DNA of 64,000 bases from CBDAQD01 sp965275905. GTDB lineage: Bacteria; Pseudomonadota; Alphaproteobacteria; Rhizobiales; JAJFHC01. The translations under genes were made by a program, and so were the position numbers. Numbering within the stretch: the first letter of the stretch is position 1; each line of letters begins with the position of its first letter. The stretch spans positions 149,517-213,516 of the forward strand of contig CBDHYJ010000082.1 in the NCBI GenBank assembly GCA_965275905.1, given 5' to 3'. This document shows positions 8,348 through 16,431 of the stretch, one piece after another. A model generated the notes under the pieces. That model worked only from the letters and a program-made list of their open reading frames with translations. It was not told the origin of the DNA and did no database searches.

Positions 8348-9184
8348 ATGTCTCGCATCGCCCTCGTCACCGGTGCCAATCAGGGTCTTGGACTGGCTCT
8401 GGCCGAAGCCCTCGCAGGTCGCCTTCAGCCGCAGGACATTGTCTATCTTTCGGCCCGATCGGAAGAACGGGGCCGGGCGGCCATCGCCGGGCTGAACAAC
8501 ACGGAAGCAGAGGTCCGTTTCGTGAAGCTGGACGTCACGGACCTCGCCTCAATCACAGCGCTGGCGACGCATCTGAAAACTGATCATGGCGGCGTCGACA
8601 TCGTCGCCTCCAACGCCGCGGCGCGTATTTCGAAGGACCGCCCGCAATCCGAACAGGTCCGAAACTTCGTGGCCACCAACAATCACGGGTCCCGCAACCT
8701 GTTCGGGGCCCTGAAACCTCTGCTGAATGGAAACGCGCGATACGTGATGGTCGCCAGTTCGTTCGGGCAACTGCGCAACCTGCCGGAGCCCCTTCATCCG
8801 CTGTTCGACACGGATCGCCTGTCGCTGGACGACATCGAAGCCGGTATGGACTCCTATGTCGAAGCCCTGGAAGCCGGGCGTGCGGCCGATGATGGCTGGC
8901 CGGAATGGATCAACGTGCCGTCGAAAATCGGCCAGGTCGCGACCGCGCGAGTTGCCGCACGCGATATCTCCGAGAGCGACCCCGATGACGGCATTCTGAT
9001 CAACGCCGTCTGCCCCGGACTTATGGACACGGCGGCGTCCCGTCCCTGGTTTGACGATATGTCAGGAGCGCTTTCGACCGACGAGGCTGCGAAGCCCATT
9101 GTCGATCTGCTGCTTTCGCCGCCAGGAACAAGAGAGCCATCCGGTCAGCTGGTGCAGTTCGGGAAGGTTCTGCCCTGGCTGTGA
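8348..9184 (+). CDS. Short-chain dehydrogenase/reductase, cytoplasmic
   Basis: 278 residues starting MSRIALVTGANQGLGLALAE, with the Rossmann glycine motif TGANQGLG. The SNAA stretch replaces the usual NNAG. The canonical Y-x-x-x-K is not obvious: the serine (VMVASSFGQL) is present, but the later part diverges, as in carbonyl-reductase-like SDRs. A late motif is NAVCPGLMDTAASRPW. No signal peptide, unlike the three genes before it. Substrate unknown; last gene of the plus-strand run, convergent with the HpsN-like gene. Confidence 0.78.
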   Translation: MSRIALVTGANQGLGLALAEALAGRLQPQDIVYLSARSEERGRAAIAGLNNTEAEVRFVKLDVTDLASITALATHLKTDHGGVDIVASNAAARISKDRPQSEQVRNFVATNNHGSRNLFGALKPLLNGNARYVMVASSFGQLRNLPEPLHPLFDTDRLSLDDIEAGMDSYVEALEAGRAADDGWPEWINVPSKIGQVATARVAARDISESDPDDGILINAVCPGLMDTAASRPWFDDMSGALSTDEAAKPIVDLLLSPPGTREPSGQLVQFGKVLPWL

Positions 9185-9253
9185 TCGGCCCCCGCCGGAC
9201 TGCCGAGTCAGAATTGCATTCCGCAAGGCGACGCCGGCGGGTTAGCCAGTTCC

Positions 9254-10561
9254 TTATTCGGCCGCTGTCAGGTCGAAGCTCTCGTCGGGGAACCACTTTT
9301 CCAGCCGGATGTCGGCCGTCTTGGCGTGGCCTTCCATGCCTTCGAGGCGAGAGATGCGCGCCGTCGCCTCGGCAACGGGACGTGCGCCGTCTCGCGTAGC
9401 ACGCTGCCACGTCACGATCTTCATGTATTTGTGCACCGACAGTCCGCCCGTATAGCGCGCGGCGCCCGATGTGGGCAGCACATGGTTGGTTCCCGATGCC
9501 TTGTCGCCGAAGGCGACAGTGGTTTCCTCTCCGAGGAACAGGGAGCCGTAACATTCGAGACGGTCCAGCCACCAATCCAGGTCCTCGGCCTGAACCGTCA
9601 GATGCTCGGGCGCGATGCTGTCCGAAACCTCGGCGACTTCCTCGCGCGTGTCACACAGGATCACCTCGGCATAGTCGCGCCATGCCGCAGCTGCGTTCTG
9701 GGCGTTCACTTCGGGCAGGGTCTCGATCATGCCCGGGACCAGTTCCATGACCTTTTCGGCCAGCGGCCGGCTTGTCGTGGCGAGCCAGACAGGCGAGTTG
9801 TACCCGTGTTCGGCCTGGCCGACGAGGTCCCAGGCAACGATGAACGGATCGGCGGTGCCGTCTGCGAGGATCAGGCTGTCCGTCGGCCCGGCGAACATAT
9901 CGATGCCGACCCGGCCGAACAGGATACGTTTCGCTTCTGCGACGAACTGGTTGCCCGGGCCAACCAGGATATCCGCTTTGGGCAAATCGAACAGGCCGAA
10001 CGCCATTGCGGCGACACCCTGCACACCGCCAAGCGCCAGGATCTTATCGGCGCCGCAGACATCGGCCGTGTAGATGATTGCCGGGTTCACGCCCACGCCG
10101 GGCCGGGGAGGGGAGCAGGCGGCGATATGCCCGCAGCCCGCCACCTTGGCGGTGGTGACCGTCATGATGGCAGAGGCGACGTGACTGTAGCGTCCACCAG
10201 GCACGTAGCAGCCGGCAGCCTGGCAGGGAATGCACTTCTGGCCCGCGATCAGGCCGGGAACAATCTCTACTTCGACATCGGAAAGCGTTTGCTTCTGGGC
10301 TTCGGCGAACTTGCGAACGTTATCGCGGGCAAACCGGATATCGTCTTTCACTTTCTGGGAAACCTTTTCCGTCGCATTGTCGATTTCATCACGCGTCAGA
10401 ACGACATTGCCTTCATACTTGTCGAACTTCGCCGCATATTGCCGAGCGGTCTCCTCTCCTCCGTTCTCAATCTCATCAAGGATCGTCTGAACCGTCGCGC
10501 GGACGTCGGACTGATCGGTTGATGACGTCCTGGGCGCTTTTTTTAGGTGCTCGACAGCCAT
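9254..10561 (-). CDS. hpsN: HpsN-like sulfopropanediol 3-dehydrogenase (histidinol dehydrogenase family)
   Basis: 435 residues, a zinc NAD-dependent dehydrogenase of the HisD superfamily. Expected zinc ligands are Gln249 and His252 (GQAEHG), Asp353 (FGDKASGTNH) and His412 (EGMEGHA); the general-base pair Glu319-His320 is in APEHL. It differs from biosynthetic HisD in signature segments such as IAGQKCIPCQAAG and IDMFAGPTDSL. These recall HpsN, which oxidises (R)-2,3-dihydroxypropane-1-sulfonate to (R)-sulfolactate. It is the last gene of a TRAP-transporter operon and has no histidine-biosynthesis neighbours, which fits catabolism. The substrate is inferred from family resemblance and context. 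GAGAGGGA precedes the ATG. Confidence 0.78.
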   Translation of the reverse strand: MAVEHLKKAPRTSSTDQSDVRATVQTILDEIENGGEETARQYAAKFDKYEGNVVLTRDEIDNATEKVSQKVKDDIRFARDNVRKFAEAQKQTLSDVEVEIVPGLIAGQKCIPCQAAGCYVPGGRYSHVASAIMTVTTAKVAGCGHIAACSPPRPGVGVNPAIIYTADVCGADKILALGGVQGVAAMAFGLFDLPKADILVGPGNQFVAEAKRILFGRVGIDMFAGPTDSLILADGTADPFIVAWDLVGQAEHGYNSPVWLATTSRPLAEKVMELVPGMIETLPEVNAQNAAAAWRDYAEVILCDTREEVAEVSDSIAPEHLTVQAEDLDWWLDRLECYGSLFLGEETTVAFGDKASGTNHVLPTSGAARYTGGLSVHKYMKIVTWQRATRDGARPVAEATARISRLEGMEGHAKTADIRLEKWFPDESFDLTAAE

Positions 10562-10578
10562 GGTTGAAATGGTCCCTC

Positions 10579-11904
10579 TCAGTATGTGCTCAGTAGCGTG
10601 GTTGAAATCGCCGGAAGATAGCCGATCATCAGGGTCACGATTAGCATAAAAAACACGAACGGCACGGCGCGCGCGGCGATTTTGAGAATAGATTCCCCGG
10701 TCAATCCCGACACGACGAACAGATTAAGTCCGAGCGGCGGCGTGATGAAGCCGACGCCGAGAGCCGTAATCATCATGATGCAGAACTGAATCTCGTTCAT
10801 GCCGATCTGATCGGCCAGTGGTTTGAGGATCGGCGCGAGAATGACGATGTTGGGCGTCGTCTCCATGACACAGCCGGCGGCAATCAGGATTCCGATCATC
10901 AGAAGGATGAGAATGTACGGATTCTCCGTGAGCGAAGTGACCGCAAAGACGAAGCCCTGCGGCACGCCCAGCGCAGCCAGCGCCTGCGCCAGCGGAAGCG
11001 ACATGGCGATGATCGGCAAAATGACGCCGTTGACCTTGGCGGAACTCACCATCATTGCAGGAAAGTCGCTGAGCTTAAGGGTGCCCAGGATAAAGCCGAG
11101 AATCATGGTCACGATCACGGCCGTGGCGCCCGCTTCCGTCGGCGTGAGACGGCCGGAGAAGATCCCGTAAAAGATAATCCCCGGAACCAGGAACGCATAC
11201 CATCCGTTCTTGATGGCCTGGCCCAGATTGCCCGCCCATTCGCCGAAGCTGATCAGGCCGCCGGTTTCATAGGCGTGGCGGCGATTGACCACGATATTCG
11301 TGATCAGGATCGAGACCAGGATCAGCAGGCCCGGTATCAGGGCCGCCTGAAACAGTGTCGAGGCCGAGATCCCGAGCACCAGGCCGATAATAATGTAGGC
11401 GATCGATGGCGGGATCAGAATGCCGGTACAGGCACCTGCCGCAACCAGTGCGCAGGCATAGGGGCGGGGGTAACCGCTTTCGACCAGCCTGGCGATGGTC
11501 ATGCGTCCGACCGCCGCGGCGCCGGCCGCATCGGATCCGGAAATCGCGGAAAACATGCCGCAAACCAGGACAGTGGCTGAGCCGAAGCCGCCGCGTGCCC
11601 ATTGCGTGATCGCTTCCGCGACGTCGAGAAACTTGCGGCTGAGACCGGTGCGCACCAGGACGTCGCCGGTGAGGATGAACAGCGGAACGGCCGTCAGCGC
11701 AAAATGGTCAATGCCTTCGAACAGAGATTCGCCCAATAGCGACAGGGGGAGAACTTCGGAGATCACGAGCATCGCTGTTGCGCTGGCGCCAATGGCCGCC
11801 CAGACGGGCACGCCAAGCGCAATCATCACCACAAAGAGAAGGACCGGTCCGTAAAAGCTCCAGCCGAGTTCGACGACGGGTTCTGCAAGTTGTTGCCAAA
11901 GCAT
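10579..11904 (-). CDS. dctM: TRAP transporter large permease (DctM)
   Basis: 441 residues, about 12 hydrophobic segments, the sodium-driven channel subunit of a TRAP transporter in the inner membrane. Family stretches visible are LFILTGDVLVRTGLSR, FSAISGSDAAGAAAVG, ACTGILIPPSIAYIIIG and LGVGFITPPLGLNLFVVSG. Nine bases separate it from the small permease upstream, and 17 bases from the HpsN-like gene downstream, so the genes are one operon. The substrate is probably the sulfonate oxidised by HpsN. Confidence 0.93.
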   Translation of the reverse strand: MLWQQLAEPVVELGWSFYGPVLLFVVMIALGVPVWAAIGASATAMLVISEVLPLSLLGESLFEGIDHFALTAVPLFILTGDVLVRTGLSRKFLDVAEAITQWARGGFGSATVLVCGMFSAISGSDAAGAAAVGRMTIARLVESGYPRPYACALVAAGACTGILIPPSIAYIIIGLVLGISASTLFQAALIPGLLILVSILITNIVVNRRHAYETGGLISFGEWAGNLGQAIKNGWYAFLVPGIIFYGIFSGRLTPTEAGATAVIVTMILGFILGTLKLSDFPAMMVSSAKVNGVILPIIAMSLPLAQALAALGVPQGFVFAVTSLTENPYILILLMIGILIAAGCVMETTPNIVILAPILKPLADQIGMNEIQFCIMMITALGVGFITPPLGLNLFVVSGLTGESILKIAARAVPFVFFMLIVTLMIGYLPAISTTLLSTY

Positions 11905-11913
11905 CTTCGCCTC

Positions 11914-12420
11914 CTAATCGAACAGCCGCTCGCCCTCAAAGACCGGATTGCCGGCGATGAGGTCGGAGACGTCGCGGTAAAGAGATTGCACAAGGCGGAA
12001 GATCATCAGGCTGAAACCGATCGGAACAGCCATCAGAAACCAGACCATCGAAACCCGGAGGCCGTGACTGACCGAGCCGAATTTCCAGGACACCGCAACG
12101 GTCTCGAAGGACCAGTAGGCAGCCAGGACTGCCACCGCCAGCATGACGAGGTCACCAAGAATGTAGAGAATCGTTTTGGCGCGGTTGGATATGTAGTTGA
12201 AGATGACGTCGATGCGGATGTGGGCGCGTTCCCGTACGGCGGCGGCCGCACCAATCCAGGCCAGATAGATGAACGCGTAGCGCACAATCTCTTCGCCCCA
12301 GATGGACGAGTACGCGAAAACCTCACGCCGGATAACTTCTATGGCCATCGTGATGACCAGCATTGTGTAGAACACAAGAAGCGCCCAGCGTTCGGCATTC
12401 TTGTTTAGCAAGTTGAGCAT
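11914..12420 (-). CDS. dctQ: TRAP transporter small permease (DctQ)
   Basis: 168 residues with four membrane segments. The ATG at 12420 is chosen because GGGAGG stands six bases before it; a longer frame to 12441 lacks this. Features include the EVIRREVF segment after helix 1 and the charged loop WGEEIVRYAFIYLAWIGAAAAVRERAH, conserved in DctQ subunits. It pairs with DctM to form the membrane complex that takes substrate from DctP. Confidence 0.9.
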   Translation of the reverse strand: MLNLLNKNAERWALLVFYTMLVITMAIEVIRREVFAYSSIWGEEIVRYAFIYLAWIGAAAAVRERAHIRIDVIFNYISNRAKTILYILGDLVMLAVAVLAAYWSFETVAVSWKFGSVSHGLRVSMVWFLMAVPIGFSLMIFRLVQSLYRDVSDLIAGNPVFEGERLFD

Positions 12421-12521
12421 AGCAGCCTCCCTGGCATCCAAGCCGTCCCTCCCCAGGAGCGAGTGGATGATGATTTCGGCGCACGCACGAATCCTGTCTG
12501 GGACCCGCAGTCAAGAAAGTC

Positions 12522-12547
12522 GTCGGGCGCAGGGCCCTGCGCCCGAC
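12522..12547 (-). repeat. Perfect inverted repeat between dctP and dctQ
   Basis: GTCGGGCGCAGGG at 12522-12534 is followed directly by its exact reverse complement at 12535-12547. In the minus-strand mRNA it forms a strong GC hairpin 14 bases after the dctP stop and about 100 bases before the dctQ start. No good T-run follows, so it is more likely a 3' stabiliser or partial attenuator that lets the binding protein exceed the permeases than a full terminator. Confidence 0.6.
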
Positions 12548-12561
12548 TCATGAGTCTGGCG

Positions 12562-13716
12562 TCAGGCGTCGTGGACGTAATAGCGGCCCGGGGTGCCAGC
12601 AGCTTCGGCAAGCTTTTCGAATGTCGCCATCGATCCGGCGAGCTCTTTCTTGAAGTCGTCCCATTCGCTGCGCTGATAGCCTCCGGCGTCCCTCCAGGTC
12701 GCAAGCTGATCGTCGCTCAGTGAGTGGAACTCGACACCGGCCTTCGCGAGCTCGGCCATTGCATAGCGGCGCGCGGCAGGGACCTTGGCGAGGTTCTGAT
12801 GCGCCGTGATCTCGGAGGCGAAATCAATGCCTTCCTGGACATCTTTCGGCAGTCCGTTGAACCATTCCAGGTTGCACGAATAGACCTGACTGTCCGGCAC
12901 AGCCTGCGTAAAGGTGACGTGGCTCAGGATATCCTTGAAGCCAAAGACAAAAAGTGCGCCGACGGCGGGGTCGAGGGCATCGGCCACGCCCTGTTTGATT
13001 GCCGACGGTGTCTCGCCCCACGCGACAGGCGTCGGGTTCGCTCCGACGAGGCGGTAGTACTGCTGCAGCATCTTCGAGCCCGGCACGCGGAATTTGACGC
13101 CGCTGAGATCCGACGGCTTGAGTACGGCACCGGCGCCGCCTTTCCGCACGGCAACGACCCGGGGGTCGATCACGACGTAGAAAAGCGGCTTGAAACCCTT
13201 GGCGTTGACCTTGCTATGGACTTCGCTCTTCCAGACATCGGAATTGACGAGATTGACGAACCGCTGATTGGAACCGCACAGATAGGGCAGGTTGATCAGG
13301 TCCGTCACCGGCGCGAACGGTGCGAAGTTCGAGATGGAATGCTGCGCGGCCTGAATGGTTCCGGTCTGGACCTTCTGCGCCAGGGCACTGCCGGCGCCGA
13401 GCTGGCCGCCGGGGGCCAGTTTCACGTAGACCTTGCCGTTCGTCGAATTCTGGATGTTCTCTTTCAGATCCAGTTGAAGGATCGGATAGCTGCGCGACGC
13501 GCCGAGAATATAGGCGGTCGCAATCGTCATGATGTGGTCGGCGGCCTTCTGGCGCGCTCTTTCTTCCTTGGCGGTCTGGGCAATGGCTTCGTCCGAGCCG
13601 AGTGTGCCCGCAGCGGCAGCGACAACCGCCGCAGTGAATCCGCCGGCAGTGGCGGCTTTCAGGAACTGGCGTCTCTCAAAGTTCTGAATCTCTTTCGCTT
13701 CCTTGTTATCGCTCAT
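12562..13716 (-). CDS. dctP: TRAP transporter periplasmic binding protein (DctP)
   Basis: 384 residues; ATG at 13716 preceded by GGGAGG. A twin-arginine signal (ERRQFLKAATAGGFTAAVVA) precedes the mature DctP fold with KENIQNSTNGKVYVKLAPGG, YYVIDPRVVAVRKGG-like and GVKFRVPGSKML, typical of TRAP solute receptors. Tat export is common for this family. It binds the substrate in the periplasm and hands it to DctQM. It is encoded second in an operon led by a small membrane protein, under the divergent operator region at 14.0 kb. Confidence 0.9.
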   Translation of the reverse strand: MSDNKEAKEIQNFERRQFLKAATAGGFTAAVVAAAAGTLGSDEAIAQTAKEERARQKAADHIMTIATAYILGASRSYPILQLDLKENIQNSTNGKVYVKLAPGGQLGAGSALAQKVQTGTIQAAQHSISNFAPFAPVTDLINLPYLCGSNQRFVNLVNSDVWKSEVHSKVNAKGFKPLFYVVIDPRVVAVRKGGAGAVLKPSDLSGVKFRVPGSKMLQQYYRLVGANPTPVAWGETPSAIKQGVADALDPAVGALFVFGFKDILSHVTFTQAVPDSQVYSCNLEWFNGLPKDVQEGIDFASEITAHQNLAKVPAARRYAMAELAKAGVEFHSLSDDQLATWRDAGGYQRSEWDDFKKELAGSMATFEKLAEAAGTPGRYYVHDA

Positions 13717-13765
13717 CTGTCTTGATCCTCCCAAGTGGTCTTTATTCTCGAGTTCTCTTAAGTCA

Positions 13766-13984
13766 TCAGGATTCTTCTGACGCGTTGTTCGCCGCTTCGT
13801 CACGCTCCGCCTCAAAGAGCAGGACGGACACCACGAACATGATCGACGCTGCGAACAGCATCAGCATTTCCGGGATATCGCCGAGAGGCGCCTTTTGTCC
13901 GAGTGCCCCCAATGTGACGTTTCCGAAAAACAACAGAAACAGCACGCCGGCCGCAGAAAGCGCCATTTTGCTTGGTTTTCTCAT
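13766..13984 (-). CDS. Small two-helix membrane protein leading the TRAP operon
   Basis: 72 residues with two hydrophobic segments (about 7-28 and 38-56) and a very acidic tail ending ERDEAANNASEES. ATG at 13984 has a strong GGGAGGGA ribosome site. It is first in the operon with the TRAP transporter and HpsN-like genes, immediately downstream of the promoter/operator region. I do not recognise the family; an accessory of the transporter is a guess from position. Confidence 0.7.
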   Translation of the reverse strand: MRKPSKMALSAAGVLFLLFFGNVTLGALGQKAPLGDIPEMLMLFAASIMFVVSVLLFEAERDEAANNASEES

Positions 13985-14018
13985 TAAAATCCCTCCCTCA
14001 CCGATACGAGGCTCAATC

Positions 14019-14047
14019 AGTGTAAGCGCTTACATTCAGGAATGCAA
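14019..14047 (-). promoter_or_regulatory. Promoter of the TRAP-hpsN operon
   Basis: On the minus strand, TTGCAT (14047-14042) and TACACT (14024-14019) are separated by exactly 17 bases, a good sigma-70 match. The -10 overlaps operator 1 and the -35 overlaps operator 2 of the LacI-type array, so bound repressor would block polymerase. Confidence 0.6.
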
Positions 14048-14078
14048 GCGCTTACACCGAAGGCTGCAAGCGCTTACA
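14021..14078. promoter_or_regulatory. Three LacI-type operators with 22-bp periodicity
   Basis: Operators lie at 14021-14034 (perfect palindrome TGTAAGCGCTTACA), 14043-14056 and 14065-14078 (both TGCAAGCGCTTACA). Their starts are exactly 22 bp apart, about two helical turns, so all three face nearly the same side of the DNA. The central AAGCGCTT is typical of LacI/GalR-family sites. They lie between the divergent LacI gene and the TRAP-hpsN operon and overlap promoter elements for both. Confidence 0.85.
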
Positions 14079-14092
14079 CATCGGTGTATAAT
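14064..14092 (+). promoter_or_regulatory. Promoter of the lacI-type regulator gene
   Basis: A perfect TATAAT at 14087-14092 lies 17 bases after a weak -35, CTGCAA at 14064-14069. The -35 is inside operator 3, which predicts autorepression. Confidence 0.55.
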
Positions 14093-14120
14093 TCGCTCAG
14101 CGACTGGAGTGTCCCGAACC

Positions 14121-15143
14121 ATGGAAATCAGACCCAAACCATCGATCGATGACGTTGCGCGCCTTGCCGGTGTTTCCACGGCGACGGTGTCGCGCAGTCT
14201 GAACTCACCGGACCGCGTGAGGCCCGAAACACTTCAAGCCGTGAACAAGGCCATCGAAGAGCTCGGCTACATGCCGCATTTCGGGGGAAGGGCGCTCGCC
14301 TCCAACAAGACAAACACGATCGGAGCCATCATTCCGACGATGGACAACGCGATCTTTGCCCTCGGGCTGCAGGCACTTGAGGAGAGGCTGGCGGCGGCCG
14401 GAAAGACGCTGCTGGTCGCGAGTTCGGGCTACGATCCGGCTCGGGAGTCCAGCCAGATAAGATCAATGCTTGGCCGCGGGATCGACGGATTGATGCTTAT
14501 CGGCGAGGCGCGACCGGAAGCCACATACGCATGGCTGGCGCGGAGCGAAGTCCCAACCGTGATTGCCTGGATGTTCAGGAAGAACTGTCCTTATCCCTGC
14601 GTCGGATTCGATAATCGCGCGGGAGCCGTCAAGATGGCGGAACTCGTGCTCGATCATGGTCATCGGCGTATTGCAATGATAGCGGGGATCTCAGAGGGCA
14701 ATGACCGCGCGTCCGAGCGCATTGAAGGCGTGCGATCAGCCCTGTCCAGGCAGGGGCTTGAACTGGCCGAAGGTCATCTGATCGAGGCGGGTTACGGTTT
14801 CAGTCATGCAGCCGCTGCCATGGAAGCGCTGATGGCGTTGAACCCCCGGCCGACCGCCGTCGTCTGCGGCAATGATGTTCTTGCCGTTGGTGCATTGCTG
14901 CACGCGAAAAAGATCGGACTATCGGTGCCGGGCGACCTGTCCATAGTCGGATACGATGACATCGATCTGGCCGCCGTCGTAGACCCGCCGCTGACGACAC
15001 TCCGGGTTCCGCACCGGCGCATGGGGGACGCCGCAGCCAGTCTGCTTCTGGCCATGAGCGAGCCGAATGCCAACGCGGAGGGAATCGAGTTTGAAACCGA
15101 GCCGGTTATCCGGGGGTCGCTTGGGCCGCCGACGGTCCGCTAA
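14121..15143 (+). CDS. LacI-family transcriptional regulator
   Basis: 340 residues. The N-terminal LacI helix-turn-helix reads IDDVARLAGVSTATVSRSLN and is followed by a hinge and a periplasmic-binding-protein-like sensor domain (TAVVCGNDVLAVGAL, PGDLSIVGYDDIDLA, PPLTTLRVPHRRMG). The ATG at 14121 places the DNA-binding motif at the usual distance from the start. It is divergent from the TRAP-hpsN operon, with three LacI-type operators in between. It is the likely repressor, relieved by the substrate or a catabolite. Confidence 0.92.
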   Translation: MEIRPKPSIDDVARLAGVSTATVSRSLNSPDRVRPETLQAVNKAIEELGYMPHFGGRALASNKTNTIGAIIPTMDNAIFALGLQALEERLAAAGKTLLVASSGYDPARESSQIRSMLGRGIDGLMLIGEARPEATYAWLARSEVPTVIAWMFRKNCPYPCVGFDNRAGAVKMAELVLDHGHRRIAMIAGISEGNDRASERIEGVRSALSRQGLELAEGHLIEAGYGFSHAAAAMEALMALNPRPTAVVCGNDVLAVGALLHAKKIGLSVPGDLSIVGYDDIDLAAVVDPPLTTLRVPHRRMGDAAASLLLAMSEPNANAEGIEFETEPVIRGSLGPPTVR

Positions 15144-15199
15144 ACGCGTGCCGGGACAAATGTGGTTTCGAAGCGGCCGTGCTCAGACTGTTGTCCGGC

Positions 15200-15679
15200 T
15201 CAGCCCGACGATGGCGCAACCGCGTAATCCGTCAGATCTTCCAGCACCTTTGCGTAAAAGGCTACGTCCTTTTCCGGATATTCGAGACCGTGCCGCTTGA
15301 AAATCGTTCCGTAGAGATATCCGGCCGTGTTGTATGAAATCCAGACTTTGCCCTGGGCATCCTGATAAACCACCGCTTTCGGCGGAAAATCGATCGCGGC
15401 GACCGGATTCCTGAGCATGAAGGGCGTACCGTATTTCGGATTGCCGACCGAGAGCACAAGTGCGGGCGGCATGTCTTTGCCTTTCGACCTGGCCGCGGCC
15501 GCGTGATCAACACGGGGAAACACTTTCATGCCGCGTTCCGACGCGGCCCGCTCAAAGCGTTCAGCCGTTTCTTCAACCGAATGCGGACTGCTCTTCGTCA
15601 GAATGCCGTTGTCGGCGGATGCCGGCGCCGCCACGAAGAGGGCCAGAAGTGCACTCAACAATACTGCTTTCACTGTCAT
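15200..15679 (-). CDS. Secreted DUF302 protein
   Basis: 159 residues: a Sec signal peptide (MTVKAVLLSALLALFVAAPASA) and one DUF302 domain. Its features are SVEETAERFERAASERGMKVFPRVDHAAAA, LVLSVGNPKYGTPFML and PPKAVVYQDAQGKVWISYN. DUF302 proteins are small periplasmic proteins of uncertain role. A GTG six bases upstream (15685) is an alternative start; neither has a clear ribosome site at proper distance. Convergent with the LacI gene. Confidence 0.85.
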   Translation of the reverse strand: MTVKAVLLSALLALFVAAPASADNGILTKSSPHSVEETAERFERAASERGMKVFPRVDHAAAARSKGKDMPPALVLSVGNPKYGTPFMLRNPVAAIDFPPKAVVYQDAQGKVWISYNTAGYLYGTIFKRHGLEYPEKDVAFYAKVLEDLTDYAVAPSSG

Positions 15680-15862
15680 CTCCACTCAGAATTTCGAGAC
15701 ATTGCCCCGACGCCACCAACCTTCGTGCTCACGTCGGGAATGCCGGCGACGACTTCAAACTGAAAGATGATGCGGGGTTGATAGGATTCTTGTTTCAACC
15801 GGGGTCGCTTCGGGGCGCGGCTTCTCTGTTTCCGGCTTCGCCCGACTGAAACCACGTGCGGC

Positions 15863-16318
15863 TCAATCCCTGGATACGGACCGGAGCGGGGGCAGTCTCC
15901 GCCCAACGGGACAGGACTGAATGATCGACGTGTTGGTCATCGCATAGGGGATGATCCTGTCGATCACCTTTTCCAGATGCTCCATCGATCGGACGTGTGC
16001 GCGGGCGATAAAACAGTCGTCGCCGGTGATCCGGTCGCATTCGACAATTTCGGGACAGTCCCGAAGAACCTCCGCGACCTTCTGCAGCTTGCCGGGGATC
16101 GGCCGGATCCTGAGCCATGCCGAAAGCGGCAGGCCGATGGCGGCCGGGTTGACCACGGCCCTGTAGCCCTCGATCACGCCCGCGTCTTCCAGCCGCCTCA
16201 TGCGTTCCGCCACGCTGGGCGGCGACAGCCCGACGGTGCGCGCAAGTTCGGCGATGCTGGTGCGGGCATCGGCTGCCAGCGTCTCGACAATTCCGATATC
16301 GATGCTGTCCAGATTCAA
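15863..16318 (-). CDS. Lrp/AsnC-family regulator next to an exporter
   Basis: 151 residues: an N-terminal helix-turn-helix (IAELARTVGLSPPSVAERMRRL) and a C-terminal RAM domain with GDDCFIARAHVRSMEHLEKV. It is divergent from the EamA-type exporter across about 110 AT-rich bases. The lrp/exporter pairing is common and suggests amino-acid-triggered export. The target site itself was not pinned down. Confidence 0.9.
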   Translation of the reverse strand: MNLDSIDIGIVETLAADARTSIAELARTVGLSPPSVAERMRRLEDAGVIEGYRAVVNPAAIGLPLSAWLRIRPIPGKLQKVAEVLRDCPEIVECDRITGDDCFIARAHVRSMEHLEKVIDRIIPYAMTNTSIIQSCPVGRRLPPLRSVSRD

Positions 16319-16431
16319 TTTTTCGATTCCAAGGATATTTCGACTTAATAGCTTTGTTCTGAAACAGAATAACCCGAATTACCAACGTTAGGCCATGCAA
16401 AAATCCGAAAAAGGCTGCTTATGATCAGGGC

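Noticed and set aside
9254..10561. Histidinol dehydrogenase of histidine biosynthesis (hisD)
   Set aside because: Shares the fold and zinc ligands, but signature segments and the TRAP/LacI context fit the catabolic HpsN type better.
14021..14078. Three regularly spaced repeats as a mini CRISPR array
   Set aside because: The repeats are 14-bp palindromes with 8-bp gaps, too short for repeat-spacer units, and they overlap promoter elements next to a LacI gene.
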